A DNA stretch of 64,000 bases from positions 18,015,710 to 18,079,709 of the forward strand of contig CM119270.1 in NCBI GenBank assembly GCA_051294375.1, read 5' to 3'. This document shows positions 23,874-35,119 of the stretch, piece after piece (the first letter of the stretch is position 1; every line of letters begins with the position of its first letter). Below the pieces are notes generated by a model. The model worked only from the letters and a program-made list of their open reading frames with translations, was not told the DNA's origin and did no database searches. Both the position numbers and the translations under genes were made by a program. Origin of the DNA: Paraspadella gotoi. Its lineage: Eukaryota > Chaetognatha.

Positions 23874-24380
23874 GTATTAAAGCATCCTAGATCTAAAACA
23901 CATTTCGTTCTCTTTGATTAACACCGAAGACGAATGGAGAGGGAGAGAGAGAGAGATGAGAGAGAAGAAAGATAGATGAGGAGAGAGAGAGAAAGAGAGG
24001 AGAGACAAAGAGAGAGAGATGATGGGAGGAGAGATGAGAGAGAGGACGAAGAAGAGTGAGGAGAGAGAGAGAGAAGAGAGAGAGACGAGAGAGAGAGATG
24101 AGAGAGAGAGATGAGAGAGAGATTCTTGATGGTTTTTCATGGGGACTCGGAAAAGAACACGATGGGGCAAAAGGGGGAATAAGAAAAGATGAGCTTTCGA
24201 GGGGAGAGGGGATTTTTTAGCCGAACAGATGTCGGATTCGTGTTTCTCATTTTCAATTAAAGAATTAAAATTTGATTTCATAAAAGAACCCCCCCTCGCG
24301 TGACCACGCCCACACTGCCACCCCCGCACGTTGACACGCTCGCTTTTCCGTCATATCGAGGTCTCGCGTTCGAGTCTTAC

Positions 24381-24736
24381 CTGGAATCGTCCTTCAACAG
24401 AGACGTTATGAGAAACTTTCTGGCGTTCCTGGACATGAAGCTATCGCCGACCGGAACCGGTCGCGAAAGCGGTCGCGAATTCGCGCAATCATCTCGAGAA
24501 ACTGTGGTTTGCGGAACGGGTCGCGGATGCGCGGACTTATCCTCCAAGGCGACGTCATCTAAGACCTTTGGAAGCGGTCGAAATGGCGACGAGGATGCGC
24601 GGACATCCCGAAGTAACAGAAGCGAAGGCGGCGGTTGAGCAGTTGGGCGGAATCCGCTGTCGAGACACTTGAAGAGGGATTTCATCTCAGTGAAGCGACC
24701 GGTCGTGGATTTATGAGAAAGAAAGTCATTCGCCAT
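24381..24736 (-). CDS. First coding exon of an unknown minus-strand gene
   Basis: The frame starts at MANDFLSHKSTTGRF (ATG at 24736) and runs 118 codons to a strong donor, GATTCCAG|GTAAGA, leaving two bases (phase 2). The composition is protein-like: TEMKSLFKCLDSGF near the start, a Pro/Ser/Arg stretch in the middle and SFMSRNARKFLITSLL at the end. The plus-strand frame over the same bases lacks a matching splice site. The next exon was not found. It could be an upstream exon of the ham gene, but its phase does not fit the next recognised exon directly. Confidence 0.5.
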
Positions 24737-24774
24737 TTTAGATTTTCGTTAAAAGATAAATTGTTGCAATGTTT

Positions 24775-24965
24775 CTGTCGCAAAATCCTTCACAACTGAA
24801 GCCTTTGCCGCAAAAGGCTTTACCGCAAAAGTCTTCAAAGTAAGGTACGATATACTTGGCCGGAAAAAGTCGTTGCCACAAAACTTTGCACCAAAGGAAA
24901 GTCTTCACCGAAAAAAGTCTTTGCCGCAAACTTCTTTGCTGTAAAAAGTCTTTGCCGCAATTGTC
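24775..24965. repeat. Degenerate direct repeats of AAAGTCTTTGCCGCAA
   Basis: A core TTTGCCGCAAA with GTCTT variants occurs about nine times in 190 bp, at irregular 15-25 bp spacing. On the minus strand it reads as repeating FCGKGF/LRQRLF units. It lies directly upstream of the minus-strand first exon at 24736, so it could be promoter-proximal. Confidence 0.7.
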
Positions 24966-25531
24966 GCCTCTTAAGGTCCCTCCGTGTGAGGGCGTCCTCC
25001 CTGTGAAGATCCCGTCGAGAATGGACCGAGGCGTGAAAAAGGTTCTCGACAAGACGTCACCCCTGTCACATCGTGAAACCCGGGAGTTAGAAACGACGAC
25101 GACGACGACGACCAACGAGCTGAAACGAAGATCTCTTTCTAAATTATCTCAACTTCCTTTTTTTTTTTGCTTTGATGAAAACCCGAAAAAAAAAATTTGT
25201 CGACTCGTCATGGAGAATATTTTTTAACATTTGTAATTATTAAATTAGTACGTAGTTATTTTAATAAAAATGGTGCAAACATAGAATCAATCAATCAAAA
25301 TTAACAAAAAAAATATTCTACGGAGAACGAAAATTTTAGTTAATAAAAGAGAGTAGAATTCTCTTTCTTTGTCAACATCTTTTTTGTCATTTCTTTCTTT
25401 TTTTACGCTAATTTAGCGACCAAAGTAATTTTAAACACGAAACGAAATTTTATGCCCTTAAAATCTTGATTTTAGGTTTAATCATTTACACGAAATAATT
25501 CTATTACTTGGTGAATTTTATACTGGTAGTA

Positions 25532-25556
25532 NNNNNNNNNNNNNNNNNNNNNNNNN
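25532..25556. other. Assembly gap (25 N)
   Basis: Run of 25 N; no duplicated flanks were recognised. Confidence 0.99.
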
Positions 25557-25918
25557 AGCTCATATACATTTGCTATCGCGCGCATAAAATCACATAAATA
25601 TTTGAAATGATGTCCCGCGACGTTCTGGGGACTTCTTCTAATATACACGGCGCGCGCAGGGGAAAACGCATATTAAAGAGACAATCTACATAAATCTTAT
25701 AAATCGTCTAGATTCATGGGCAGGTAATAACAGTAGATGAAAGAGCATATTTGTTGAACCATATTATCTCTCTCTTCTGCTCGTCTGACTCTCTCTCGTG
25801 CTACTCTCTCTCTCATTCTCTCCTCTCTCTCTCTCTTCTCTCTCGTCCCTTCTCTTCTCCCTCCTACCGCGTCACCATCGTTTTATAATATTAAATATTC
25901 TCACCCTCGCAGTCGCAG

Positions 25919-26078
25919 GGCGTGTGCAAGCTGGTACGAAGAGAAACTGAAGACTGATGACCATTTTTGCACGAGCTACCTCGGGGAGTTCGCTGCCTTC
26001 AGGACTACAATGTTCCACGGATCTTGTTCGGACGTCAGAGGAGCAGTGACAACCAAATATTGGTATAGAAACACTTAA
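25919..26078 (+). CDS. Candidate terminal exon of a cysteine-containing protein
   Basis: After an acceptor (TTCTCACCCTCGCAG, with a second AG six bases on, so the exon starts at 25913 or 25919), a frame reads ACASWYEEKLKTDDHFC, then TSYLGEFAAFRTTMFHG, then SCSDVRGAVTTKYWYRNT and a TAA at 26076. Three Cys, several aromatics and balanced composition look like the end of a secreted or extracellular domain. A CT-rich tract precedes the acceptor, as in other genes here. The family is not recognised and the upstream exon is unknown; it may lie across the gap at 25532. Confidence 0.45.
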
Positions 26079-27465
26079 GCATGCATCCTCTTTCATCAAG
26101 CTTATTTACGCTTTAGAAGAAGTGAAAATACGTAGCTGATGTAAAATGAATAAACATATAACAAAACGATACATAATACAAAAAACGCATTCATGTATTC
26201 AGATTACGTCATATGACTATTTCGTAACGTCCCAACGCCTTGTCGGACGGGACCTCTCGCGGAGGCGTCTGGACTCACAAGGAACTCACGCTTTCTCACG
26301 ATTACAAACTGTTTTACCGCGAATTGCTCCAGTGTTTCCGCCCAATGCGACCGACAAAAACGACGAGTTTGCCCTGCCATTCGGTCCAACAGGTCGCAGA
26401 CTAGGACGTTGATGGTTAGCTTTTGGAGATTGATTTTTATTGAATTTTTATTTTAGATTTTTAAATTGGTGTTTTTTAATTTATATCTCGGAACTCAGAC
26501 GTGTGTGGTTAAGCGACGAATTTATTTTAATTATACGAAACGGGCGCGTACCTCTCTTGCACTAGTTAATATATTTAATTTTTTTTTAATAATCTCGGCT
26601 AAAAAGATAGATTAAAAAGAGAATATCACATGGGCTTGTTAACAAACTAAACATTTTTGCAACGAATAATGAAAATTGGGTAATTCTGTGATCTCAATTC
26701 ACGCATCTAGCATAATTTTAACAACGTCGACGTTAGTAACTAGGCGGTCAAGGCGGGTTATATGTCTATGTTGTAAGAGGCGCGCAGCTTAACGCTGGCG
26801 GCAGATTCGCATTGCACGCAAAAACGCGTTTGGGGTGGGGAAAGGAAATATTTTTTGTCGAACCGAACAGGACATTCTACAAACCGCGCAGAGCGAACGG
26901 GACGAAAAGACTGTGGGTCAGAGAGTTTCCTCCTTGTGATTGAGGATGGAATAAGACATCACAGCCCCAGTTCGCTGGGGGCCCGATTACAGTTGTGATG
27001 AGGGGAGGTGAAGAAGGAAGAGAAGAGAAAGAGCAAAGAGAAGAGGAAGGATGAAGAGTAGAGTGAAGAGACAAGAAGAATAGAGTAAGAAAGTCAATAA
27101 GAAACTCTGGATACATAATTTCGAAAAAAAGAAAAGAGCAAGAGCAGAGAAGAAGAAGATTACAAGAATTAAAAGATTAGAAGGCGGATAGAGAGGAGAA
27201 GTTGAGAAAAGGACTGCGAAAGTGACCGATGGAAGTAGAGTTAAAGAATAGGAAGGCTGAAGACTGGAGACAAAATATGAGACAGAAACATAAGAAAAAG
27301 CAAAAAAAGTGACAAAAATGGATAAGAAAAAGAAAACTGAGAGTAAAAAAAATATGCGGAGGGAAAAAATAGTGAAAGAGAAGAAAATAAAGGTCAAAGG
27401 ATAAGAGCATCTTGTATCATCATCATCATCATCATCATTATCATCATCATCATCATCATCTGCTG

Positions 27466-27687
27466 GGTTCTCATCCAATTCAAGGAATGCGCCGTTCAAA
27501 GACCCCCAGTGGAAAAAGATCTCCAAGAGCTGGACCTAACGTCGAGCTAAATGCTACGGACTCGCGAGAATTTGGAGTACGAGCTCTATCAGTTGGAACC
27601 GGGACGAAGGGGAAGTTTACAGACTATTCGTCATCTGCTCGGCGATCGCGACATCGTTGCGCACGAGAAAGTCCTATTCAAGATTTG
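27466..27687 (+). CDS. Coding-like fragment, broken frame
   Basis: One frame reads QFKECAVQRPPVEKDLQELD and, after an in-frame TAA, MLRTRENLEYELYQLE followed by TIRHLLGDRDIVAHEKVLFK. This is a charged, helix-forming composition. The neighbouring frame gives ELNATDSRE across the stop, so a one-base assembly indel is possible. Splice sites and family are unknown. Confidence 0.25.
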
Positions 27688-28168
27688 AAAATTTGAGAGA
27701 GAAGGTAATTGAAAAGCAATTCAAACGAGTCAATGATAAATCTTCAGTATACCATGGATGTAATGGACTGTGTACTAGAGAACCTTGATTATTAATTTTT
27801 GTATTCTAAAGTTTAGACACGCTTGATTTAAATATCTGACGTATTATCTTGTAAGAGGGATGGAAGACCAACCCACTCTCGCAATTAGCAATCCAATGTC
27901 GCGAACAAAAAAAAGAAAAATATGATTATATAAAATTAACCTTTGGATAATTTTTGTTTGAGTTGGCTAGCCAATTTCATAAAATAATCAAGGTTAAATA
28001 AAATAAATGGCGAAAGAAACTCGGAAAATACACTACAAAGAGACAAAACAAATGAAGAAAAAAACGTAAAACAAAAGAAAATGCCAGCAACAACGCAAAA
28101 AAAAAACAACAAGAAAAACAAAACAGAAATGTACTATTCTTGTCTCAGGTTGAGGGTGACGTTTCGCC

Positions 28169-28318
28169 GACCTCTCTGAGAAGAACGACGATTGTGACAC
28201 CGACTCTTCCCATTCGAGCCCGGACACACTGGACATCACCCGCGCACGCGTGTTTGCGGCGGTCTTCCACCACTCCGGGTCGCCCGTTCCAGGCCTGGGC
28301 GGAAGATCCACGCGCTAG
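28169..28318 (+). CDS. Coding-like C-terminal fragment
   Basis: Downstream of an acceptor-like ATTCTTGTCTCAG (28148), one frame reads ADLSEKNDDCDTDSSHSS and then DITRARVFAAVFHHSG, ending at a TAG at 28316. The frame does not connect directly to that acceptor, so either the true boundary differs or there is an indel. No family recognised. Confidence 0.25.
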   Translation, partial: DLSEKNDDCDTDSSHSSPDTLDITRARVFAAVFHHSGSPVPGLGGRSTR

Positions 28319-28959
28319 CCCTTCTTGCTGCCATTGGGTACATTGGTAGGTTCCGTATGGTCGATATGATCTATAGCCATTGTCGAACGACACAAAAGCT
28401 GATTCCCACCCGAATTTGCCCGTCACGAGAAACTAAGCATGATTTGGTCAACGGTTGGTCACAATCGAGCGTCGGCAACTTTCGAAATCGAGGGGGTTAA
28501 GGGGGCGACACGGATTTGGCAGAAACAAAGAACAATTTTTGCTTAAAATTCATATTTAAAAATTAAAAGTTAATCAAGCCTAAATCTTTGTAGAATTCGA
28601 ATTGGTTATATAGTTTACAATTTGATATTTAATCATTCTTTTCTAGATAAAAAACTTCGTTTAGAATTTTAAAAACCAAATTAAGTTCTTAATCTTGTTA
28701 AGTAATTTAATTAAGTTTTAGTTAAGTTGGTCCTATATTTTAAAATCAAAGGCACTTTTAAATTATTCTTTGTTTGCAGCTATATTTAACATAATATATT
28801 TATTACGGTTTTTTTCATGATATCCGTGCAACTGTTTAAAAAACTATGACTGAATGTTGTATTCTTTATTAATATTATTTTTATATTTAAATAACCAGAC
28901 AGACATAAGCGATCTGACCACTAGGTAAAAAAACTTACCATTCCTCACCTTCTTTTCAG

Positions 28960-31189
28960 AGATTTCTCGGATCAAAAAGCGACGGTGATTGAGAGCGGAA
29001 AGACCGAAATCACACTTAACGACGCACGGTGAGAAGGAGGAAATGAGGCTAGGTTCGTTCGGAAATAACTTCCAAGTTCTTCCCTCCTCCCGGTTACGAT
29101 GCTTATCGAGCCCAACGACCCCGAGAGACTAATCAAGATCCGCGTAGACTTACGCGGTCGGCTCGCCGCGCCATTAACGAGAAGGTGATGTCGTTCGTCA
29201 GCACATATAACTCTGGAAAACGAGCCTGATGACGACGAAGGCACCCTCCGTCAAGAGTTCGATAATTCGCCGGTCCCGCGGTCTGAACGGGGCGATCGAT
29301 GTTTCCGCTCCCCGCAGGAGTTTCGAGTCGGCCGGAGTTCCCGGCGATTTTCAATGTCCACCGTCGTCCCAGGTAGCAGAAGAACGGACGCCCGGCGGGA
29401 GGGTGGCGTGGGGGGGGAGGGGGGGTTCAACTAAAAAAATCGGAATGGCGAAGGAGTAATGAAGGAGAACGGAAACAGTAATTTACCGTCATAGTCACGC
29501 TTGGACCATCAGGGTAGCGCTGGCTGTTTTTTTTCTTCGGGCTCGAGGCGGGCGCGGGGTGGTGCGGGAGTGGGGGGGGGGGCGGCGGGCGGGCTGGGGG
29601 AGGTGTCAACCTTAGATATAAGCCACGGGATTGAACATAATTTCGCGAAATCGTATGATTTTTTTTTTCTCATCCATGTCCTGACGACGAGAGAGACGAG
29701 CGCAGGGGAAAAATATATAACTAAAAAGTCAAGCAAAGCCTACTACCGCAAATATGCGAATCCAAAAGCTTCAGTTTCTAAACGAAAGATTACGAGGTCG
29801 CTGTCCTTGACGAGGCGCAACGAAGCTGTATTGACGGCCATCGAGAAATTTATTGTTAACCTTTTTTTTTTTTTTTTTTTTTTTGGGGGGGGGGGCGGGG
29901 GTGGGCGTGGGGGGCGGGAAAAAGACAGAAAATCACGCGGGCTCTTGGGGGCGGGGGAGGAGCGGCGGGGGCCCGCTTGTGCAATCCAGCCAAACTCTAA
30001 AATAACCCGGGGGGGGCGGTTGGGCAAAGTGTATCCGCCGGTCGCGGTGTCTACCTCTGCTCCCCAATCTAAACCTCCAGTTATACCAATAGAAGACCAT
30101 CTTTGCTGATGTGCTGGTCTTCCGGTTACCATCATGTCAAAGCGACAGACTAAAAGTAACAGTATTTAATTTTCAAACAATGAGGATTAGGGTTAGAAAA
30201 CTTTCTTTTTCTTTGAAACCCTTCAGGCATCAACAAAGAAGACAAGCAAAAGATTCAAGTTTTCTTCTCGTTCATTTGTTCCCGATTCTCTTTTATTTGC
30301 CCCTTCGCGGCGAACCAGCGACGACGAAGCGGAGCCCGGGGAACGACGCCATAGACAAAGAGGGCCGACAGTGGCGCCCGCTGACGATAAAAATAGACGA
30401 AGCGGTAGTCAGAAAGTACCCCGCTGACGAAAAAGAAATAAACTGCCAAATAAACGGGAACGAGGTTGGACACAATGTATCGGGCTCTTGGTTCTTAGAA
30501 ACGCAAAGATAATGAGCGACGGGATAAGCAGACCAACGGGAGGTATCTGGAAAGATTAGAAACTTCAAAGAGACGAAGAGAACGAGGGAGTTCCAGGGCA
30601 AGATTTCGTTGTCAAACAGCGAGAAGATCGGGAGGTAAGCTTGCGTTTTCTACATATGAAGCGGTCTTTCGATCAAACTTATTTCCATTTTACAATTTAC
30701 CTCCCCAACTCTTTTTACCAGTCCGCAGATGCCATCCAAACCTCTTCTTCTGTTTAATAACAACTGGTACCTGTTTTTTCCGACGTAACATCACATTCTT
30801 CTGCGAGGCGACTCCATAATTATTTTCCTCCGTGCCCAAAAGGATCTCGTTGCAAACAGAGGGTTATCGACAAGTCCGACCGCAAGGAGTCCGCCCGCCA
30901 ATCGCCCTTCGCTTTGAAAACTCCTCGTTTAGTAACTTTGGAATTTTATTTTGGCTTTTTAAATTCTTATTTTGGAAACCTGTCTCTCTTCATCTTACAA
31001 CAGTCGAATCTTTCAACCTGACGAGTACGTACGTTGGATTTTTTGGATATGGGTTAAGAATCTCCTAGACGGAAACATTGGAATTCGTTCTGCCCTTTGA
31101 AGGACATGCTGAGGGAAATGTTTGGCATCCATGCTACGTTGCCCTCCTCACCCTTTGACAAGGTTGCGCCTAAATTGCGCTCCGGCAAT
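28960..31189 (+). CDS. Multi-exon gene of unknown family (partial)
   Basis: Chain A: exon 28960-29028 (acceptor TTCTTTTCAG, DFSDQKATVIESGKTE, donor CACG|GTGAGA) joins in phase to 29077-29372 (VTMLIEPNDPERLIKIRVDL; later ENEPDDDEGTLRQEFD), which is open except for one TGA at 29186. A further piece from 29706 (KAYYRKYANPKASVSKRK; RSLSLTRRNEAVLTAIEK) is also phase-compatible. Chain B: 30499-30634 (KRKDNERRDKQTNGRYLERL, donor GGAG|GTAAGC), 30843-30931 (SRCKQRVIDKSDRKES) and 31103-31189 (DMLREMFGIHATLPSSP, donor CAAT|GTGAGT) join without frame breaks. The encoded protein is hydrophilic, basic and probably intracellular, with possible RRxS-type phosphorylation sites. I recognise no domain. That A and B belong to one gene is an inference. 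Confidence 0.5.
29570..29600. repeat. G-rich low-complexity tract
   Basis: G runs with GC interruptions. Similar poly-T/poly-G junctions lie at 29860-29900 and 30010. These are homopolymers where assembly indels are likely, and they may disturb the unknown gene's frame. Confidence 0.7.
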
Positions 31190-31199
31190 GTGAGTACTT

Positions 31200-33000
31200 T
31201 GGTCACTTGGAATTACGGTTTTCAATGGTTGTGAAGAAAGGTGCAGTTTTTCAAAATAAATAAAAATTTCTTGAAAATTAAATAAATAATAAATAAATTC
31301 TCAAGATAAATAAGATCGATGCGATTCTTACGACGAGAGGTTTATGTCCCCAACACCGTTATATTAAAAAAACTTAAGTTAAATGTATTAAATTTCAATT
31401 CAATAATATTAGAATTATTCGCTCATAGAGACCCTAAAAAATGCCCAGTCTTTCAATTTTCTTAGGGACCTACAGGTAGTGAATTCAAAACTTAGTTAGA
31501 ATAGTATTTACCATCAGTATTTTATTAGGGCAAAAATTATTGTCGTTTTTTTATAATATTACTGAAAATAATCACCGACCGTTTATCTCTCTTCTGATAT
31601 AGGTTTTATTTTTTTCATGCTCTTACCAGTTTACAATACGCTGCGGTACTAAAAAGAATGCAACAAATTTTTGTCGAATCTGCTTTTTCGCCCGGTTTTT
31701 GAGCTTAGAAACCACGCACTAGCAGTATGTATATTATAAGAAGGCTATCAGAATAGGAATAACTTACTATTCATTAATAACTCAAGCCCGAGTTGATTAG
31801 GGCCATTTATAGGATTGCTGCACGGTAAACAATTGTAGCATACCCCAAACCAACAATGTCAACGGGTGGCTGCAGACCAATAGGGGCAGCTTTAGAGACA
31901 GAGTCGTCAGCGTTCTCGTATGCCACTAGGACGCGGGCAGCAGGGCCGTCAACAGTTTCACTAGCCAGAGTCCACTACACTTTTGTAATATTGTATTATC
32001 AAAGAAAGGGACCAAACAATGGATCAGTAACCACAGCTTTAGTCTGAGCACAAAAAGGCCGATCACTAAGAAAACACTAAGTACCCCAACAACCTTCTGC
32101 TATAAAAAATATTAATCATAACTCATGATAGTCTGAGGGGAAAAATAGTAATGCATCAATTCAAATAATTATCAATGACGTAAGAATGAATAAGTGTCAG
32201 GATGAAGTCGTTGTGAAGTGTGGAGTGGGAATAGACAATCATGAATTAATTAAATCCACAAATGTTTATACGATTTTCACAACAAGTTCCAATCGAGATT
32301 CCACAAGAGTTTGTTCCTGACATGCACGCTCGTAGATTTATATTCTATGCTAAAAGGAAAAATTCTAAAGAAAGAAAATAACTTCTATTTAGAAATATTT
32401 ACTGGAAACATCTTTATCTTATTATCCTATGGCCCATTTTAACTTCCCCAGTTTAATAGGACCTATTTTACCTTAATTAATAACAAGCAATTTAATATGC
32501 TGTAAAATTTAATTTTATTTCTAAGTTCACACTGGTATCAGCCACTCTGGTTAAGTGCCATTCTGGCGCTTATGAAATCAATAACTGATGTAGTTGGGAA
32601 TCTCTGTCGAAAATATCAAGTAAATCGCTTAATGTAATCTACTGCAGCAATCAGATGAAAGAAAAATACTATTAGCCAGGTATAATAGAGGCCAATAGTC
32701 CTGCCGGCGTTATTAATGCATAGGCGTCATGTAACAAAAGGCATTGTACACAGGCTGCAAAAAGAAAAGATTTCAGCCTGCTAGTACATTTTTAATTTTC
32801 TAAGTTTTGAATCACTACCCTGTATATTACAATTTTTTTGTAATGTACGAATGAGCGTGTTTGTTAAGAAAAGTTTGAGGGCGTGTGTGCAAGAGTTAAT
32901 AGCTTCGATGGACAGTATGTAGGTGGCTGGGGATAGCTAGGCATAGAGCGATGAATTTCTGAGTGGTGCAGACATGGTCTGTCTCAAGCCCCCCGCCCCA
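31200..33000. other. AT-rich spacer or intron
   Basis: No supported exon. At 31873-31960 a frame after GGTGGCTGCAG reads TNRGSFRDRVVSVLVC but soon meets a stop and has no donor. A minus frame at 32940-33137 (RDLIDDAGKAVRKRGWRT) is protein-like but has no splice support. Confidence 0.35.
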
Positions 33001-33261
33001 CGCCCACCCTTGCCCTCCCTGTAATGGTGACTGAGGCGTTTATAAGAGTCTCGCGTTCTCCATCCGCGCTTCCGCACTGCCTTCCCCGCATCGTCAATTA
33101 AGTCACGAAGCCTGCGCCTACATGAAAAAGTGTCGAGCAAGCCCTTAGCCGAATGAAAACTGCCTACAAAGTCATAACAGTAAGTGAATCCATTCTATTC
33201 TAACCTCATTTTTAAGATGACAATTGAAGTTTCTCTAAATTCACATTTCCTATCTTTTCAG

Positions 33262-33398
33262 CACAAACAAATCTTATTGAACATCTCAATCGAAATGCTC
33301 GTGACAGAAAGCGAAACGAACTCGCGTCAAGAAGAAGTCGGCGAGGCGGAAAAGTGGAGCAACTTACGTTGACACACTTACATTTTGGCGACGCTTAA
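33262..33398 (+). CDS. Candidate terminal exon
   Basis: The acceptor TTTCCTATCTTTTCAG is followed by two open frames. One ends at 33372 (QILLNISIEMLVTESETN...) and is in phase with a possible upstream exon (EQALSRMKTAYKVIT, donor ACA|GTAAGT at 33179). The other ends at 33398 (NLIEHLNRNARDRKRNEL, then a basic Ser/Arg tail). Which frame is used cannot be decided. The strong acceptor and coding-like composition support an exon. Confidence 0.4.
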
Positions 33399-33524
33399 AC
33401 CAAAAGAGAAAAAGACACCCTCACCTAACTCCCCGTCCTCCTCCTGCCACTGACGAGTTGCCAAATGGTGGCCCCTCGCTTCATCCGAGGCCGGCGCTTC
33501 TCTCCTCTAAATCGGGCGCCGGAG

Positions 33525-33642
33525 CATCGACGACGACGTCCCGGTTGTTGAAGCTTCGGGATCATTCCTCAAGGCAGCGGGTCTTTCTATCGCGGAATTA
33601 TTCGCCCGGTGCGAGGTCGAAATAAAGAGACGATCGGGCTGA
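33525..33642 (+). CDS. Coding-like fragment
   Basis: An open frame after GCCGGAG reads IDDDVPVVEASGSFLKAA, then LSIAELFARCEVEIKRR, ending in a TGA at 33640. The same frame continues open past that TGA for about 50 codons (VDQRKKEEPRTFPRPRAD). The amphipathic helix-like composition suggests real coding sequence. No domain recognised. Confidence 0.3.
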
Positions 33643-34283
33643 GGAACTCGGGAATCGGCGTTAGGTGATCGAGTGGATCAAAGAAAGAAGGAAGAACCAA
33701 GGACGTTTCCTCGTCCGCGCGCTGATGACGTCTTCGACTGCTCCGGCGACCAGCAACGTCGTCCGGCCTCGCGAGATAAATCTCTCGCGACCTGACCGTT
33801 CACCGATGATATGCGATAGTGCAAATTTAGTCTTGGTCAAACTTCATAGATGCTCTATGTTAGTCAACAGTTGAAGCTACCTTTACAAGCATTCCAGTCT
33901 GCTAAAAGGCAAGAGGGTTTAAGTTGTTTTGTTTGTCGAAATTTTACGTTTTTAAAAAAGTACATAAACAAAATAAACATTCTCATTAAATGTTTAACTT
34001 TCCTTAAGTCGCAACAAACGTAGTGCTCGCCCTCTCCGTCTCTCATCACTCGCTTCTCTCCCGACTTTCACGGACGAGTGAACTAAAGAGCACGTACCAA
34101 AATCTTCCGCAAGCCAAAATTGAAGACTGGCTTCAACGGGGCGCTGCGACTCTCCAAAGATGGTCAGAAAACTCTGCCAGAACTCCATGTCTCTTTCCAT
34201 TGAATCTTTCAGAAGGCAACGCCATACCACCCGTACCGCCGTTTGTATATCCTGTGGCTTTAATTTGACACCTCCGACCTTAG

Positions 34284-34407
34284 CGATATCCCAGAGGACT
34301 CCGCAGTCGACAAACCTGTCTTTCCTCTTTGTTGCGTCTGCAATCCGCAGTCTTCGGGGAAGACGTTCTTAGCAAAGGGCCTTACCCGTCGTACCAGTAC
34401 ATCATAG
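34284..34407 (+). CDS. Candidate terminal exon with CxxC
   Basis: After CCGACCTTAG the frame reads DIPEDSAVDKPVFPLCCVC, then GKTFLAKGLTRRTSTS and a TAG at 34405. The composition is gene-like. It may be the last exon of the unknown plus-strand gene series to its left. No family recognised. Confidence 0.3.
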
Positions 34408-34859
34408 ACTTATTATTACAAAATATAGAATTCAGCTTATTATACTTACATCTATATCGAATAATAAATATTAACTCCTACTTCAACCCAAAAAAAAAAG
34501 CTTTTCTTTATCATCACGGTTTACGAGAAACTGGTTTCGTGTTTTAACGAATAAAATGATCGTTAATTTTTTTATCATCCTTGAGTAAGAAGGTTTCGCT
34601 ATCAGTAAGTAGTCGGTCGGTAGGTCTTTTCGATCGGATCCGGGTCATCAATCATTCATAGTCGGGGTAATTGAGAGTATTTAGAAATATAATGTTTAAT
34701 TTATATATATTATTATGAATTATTAAATTATTAATTAATTATAGGATTTATATTTTAAAGGACTGTTTTGGTCCTTATCCCACCAGTCTCAACCTATCTA
34801 TCTATTTAACTCTAAAACTCTACATTTATTTTTCCATCTTTCCGCTTCTCTTCTCTCAT

Positions 34860-34973
34860 NNNNNNNNNNNNNNNNNNNNNNNNNNNNNNNNNNNNNNNNN
34901 NNNNNNNNNNNNNNNNNNNNNNNNNNNNNNNNNNNNNNNNNNNNNNNNNNNNNNNNNNNNNNNNNNNNNNNNN
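34860..34973. other. Assembly gap (114 N)
   Basis: Run of 114 N about 150 bp upstream of the transporter start codon. Confidence 0.99.
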
Positions 34974-35119
34974 CTTTCCCCACCTTTCCTGTCTTTCCAG
35001 TTTTATATAGCTATACTTATACTTTTTACGTGAGCATCCATCTCGTAATCCCACTCCTTCCTTAAACTTAACTTGCTTTATCTCTCTCTCTCACCAAACA
35101 AAAAGAGCAGCGCCGCTCA

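Noticed and set aside
26204-26412. Overlapping plus and minus open frames that look protein-like
   Set aside because: Neither strand has splice signals or a recognisable domain, and the two frames support each other no better than chance.
26987-27526. Long minus frame of Phe/Ser/Leu after an Asp repeat
   Set aside because: It is the complement of a purine-rich A/G region and a (CAT)n repeat; no hydrophobic-segment pattern typical of membrane proteins.
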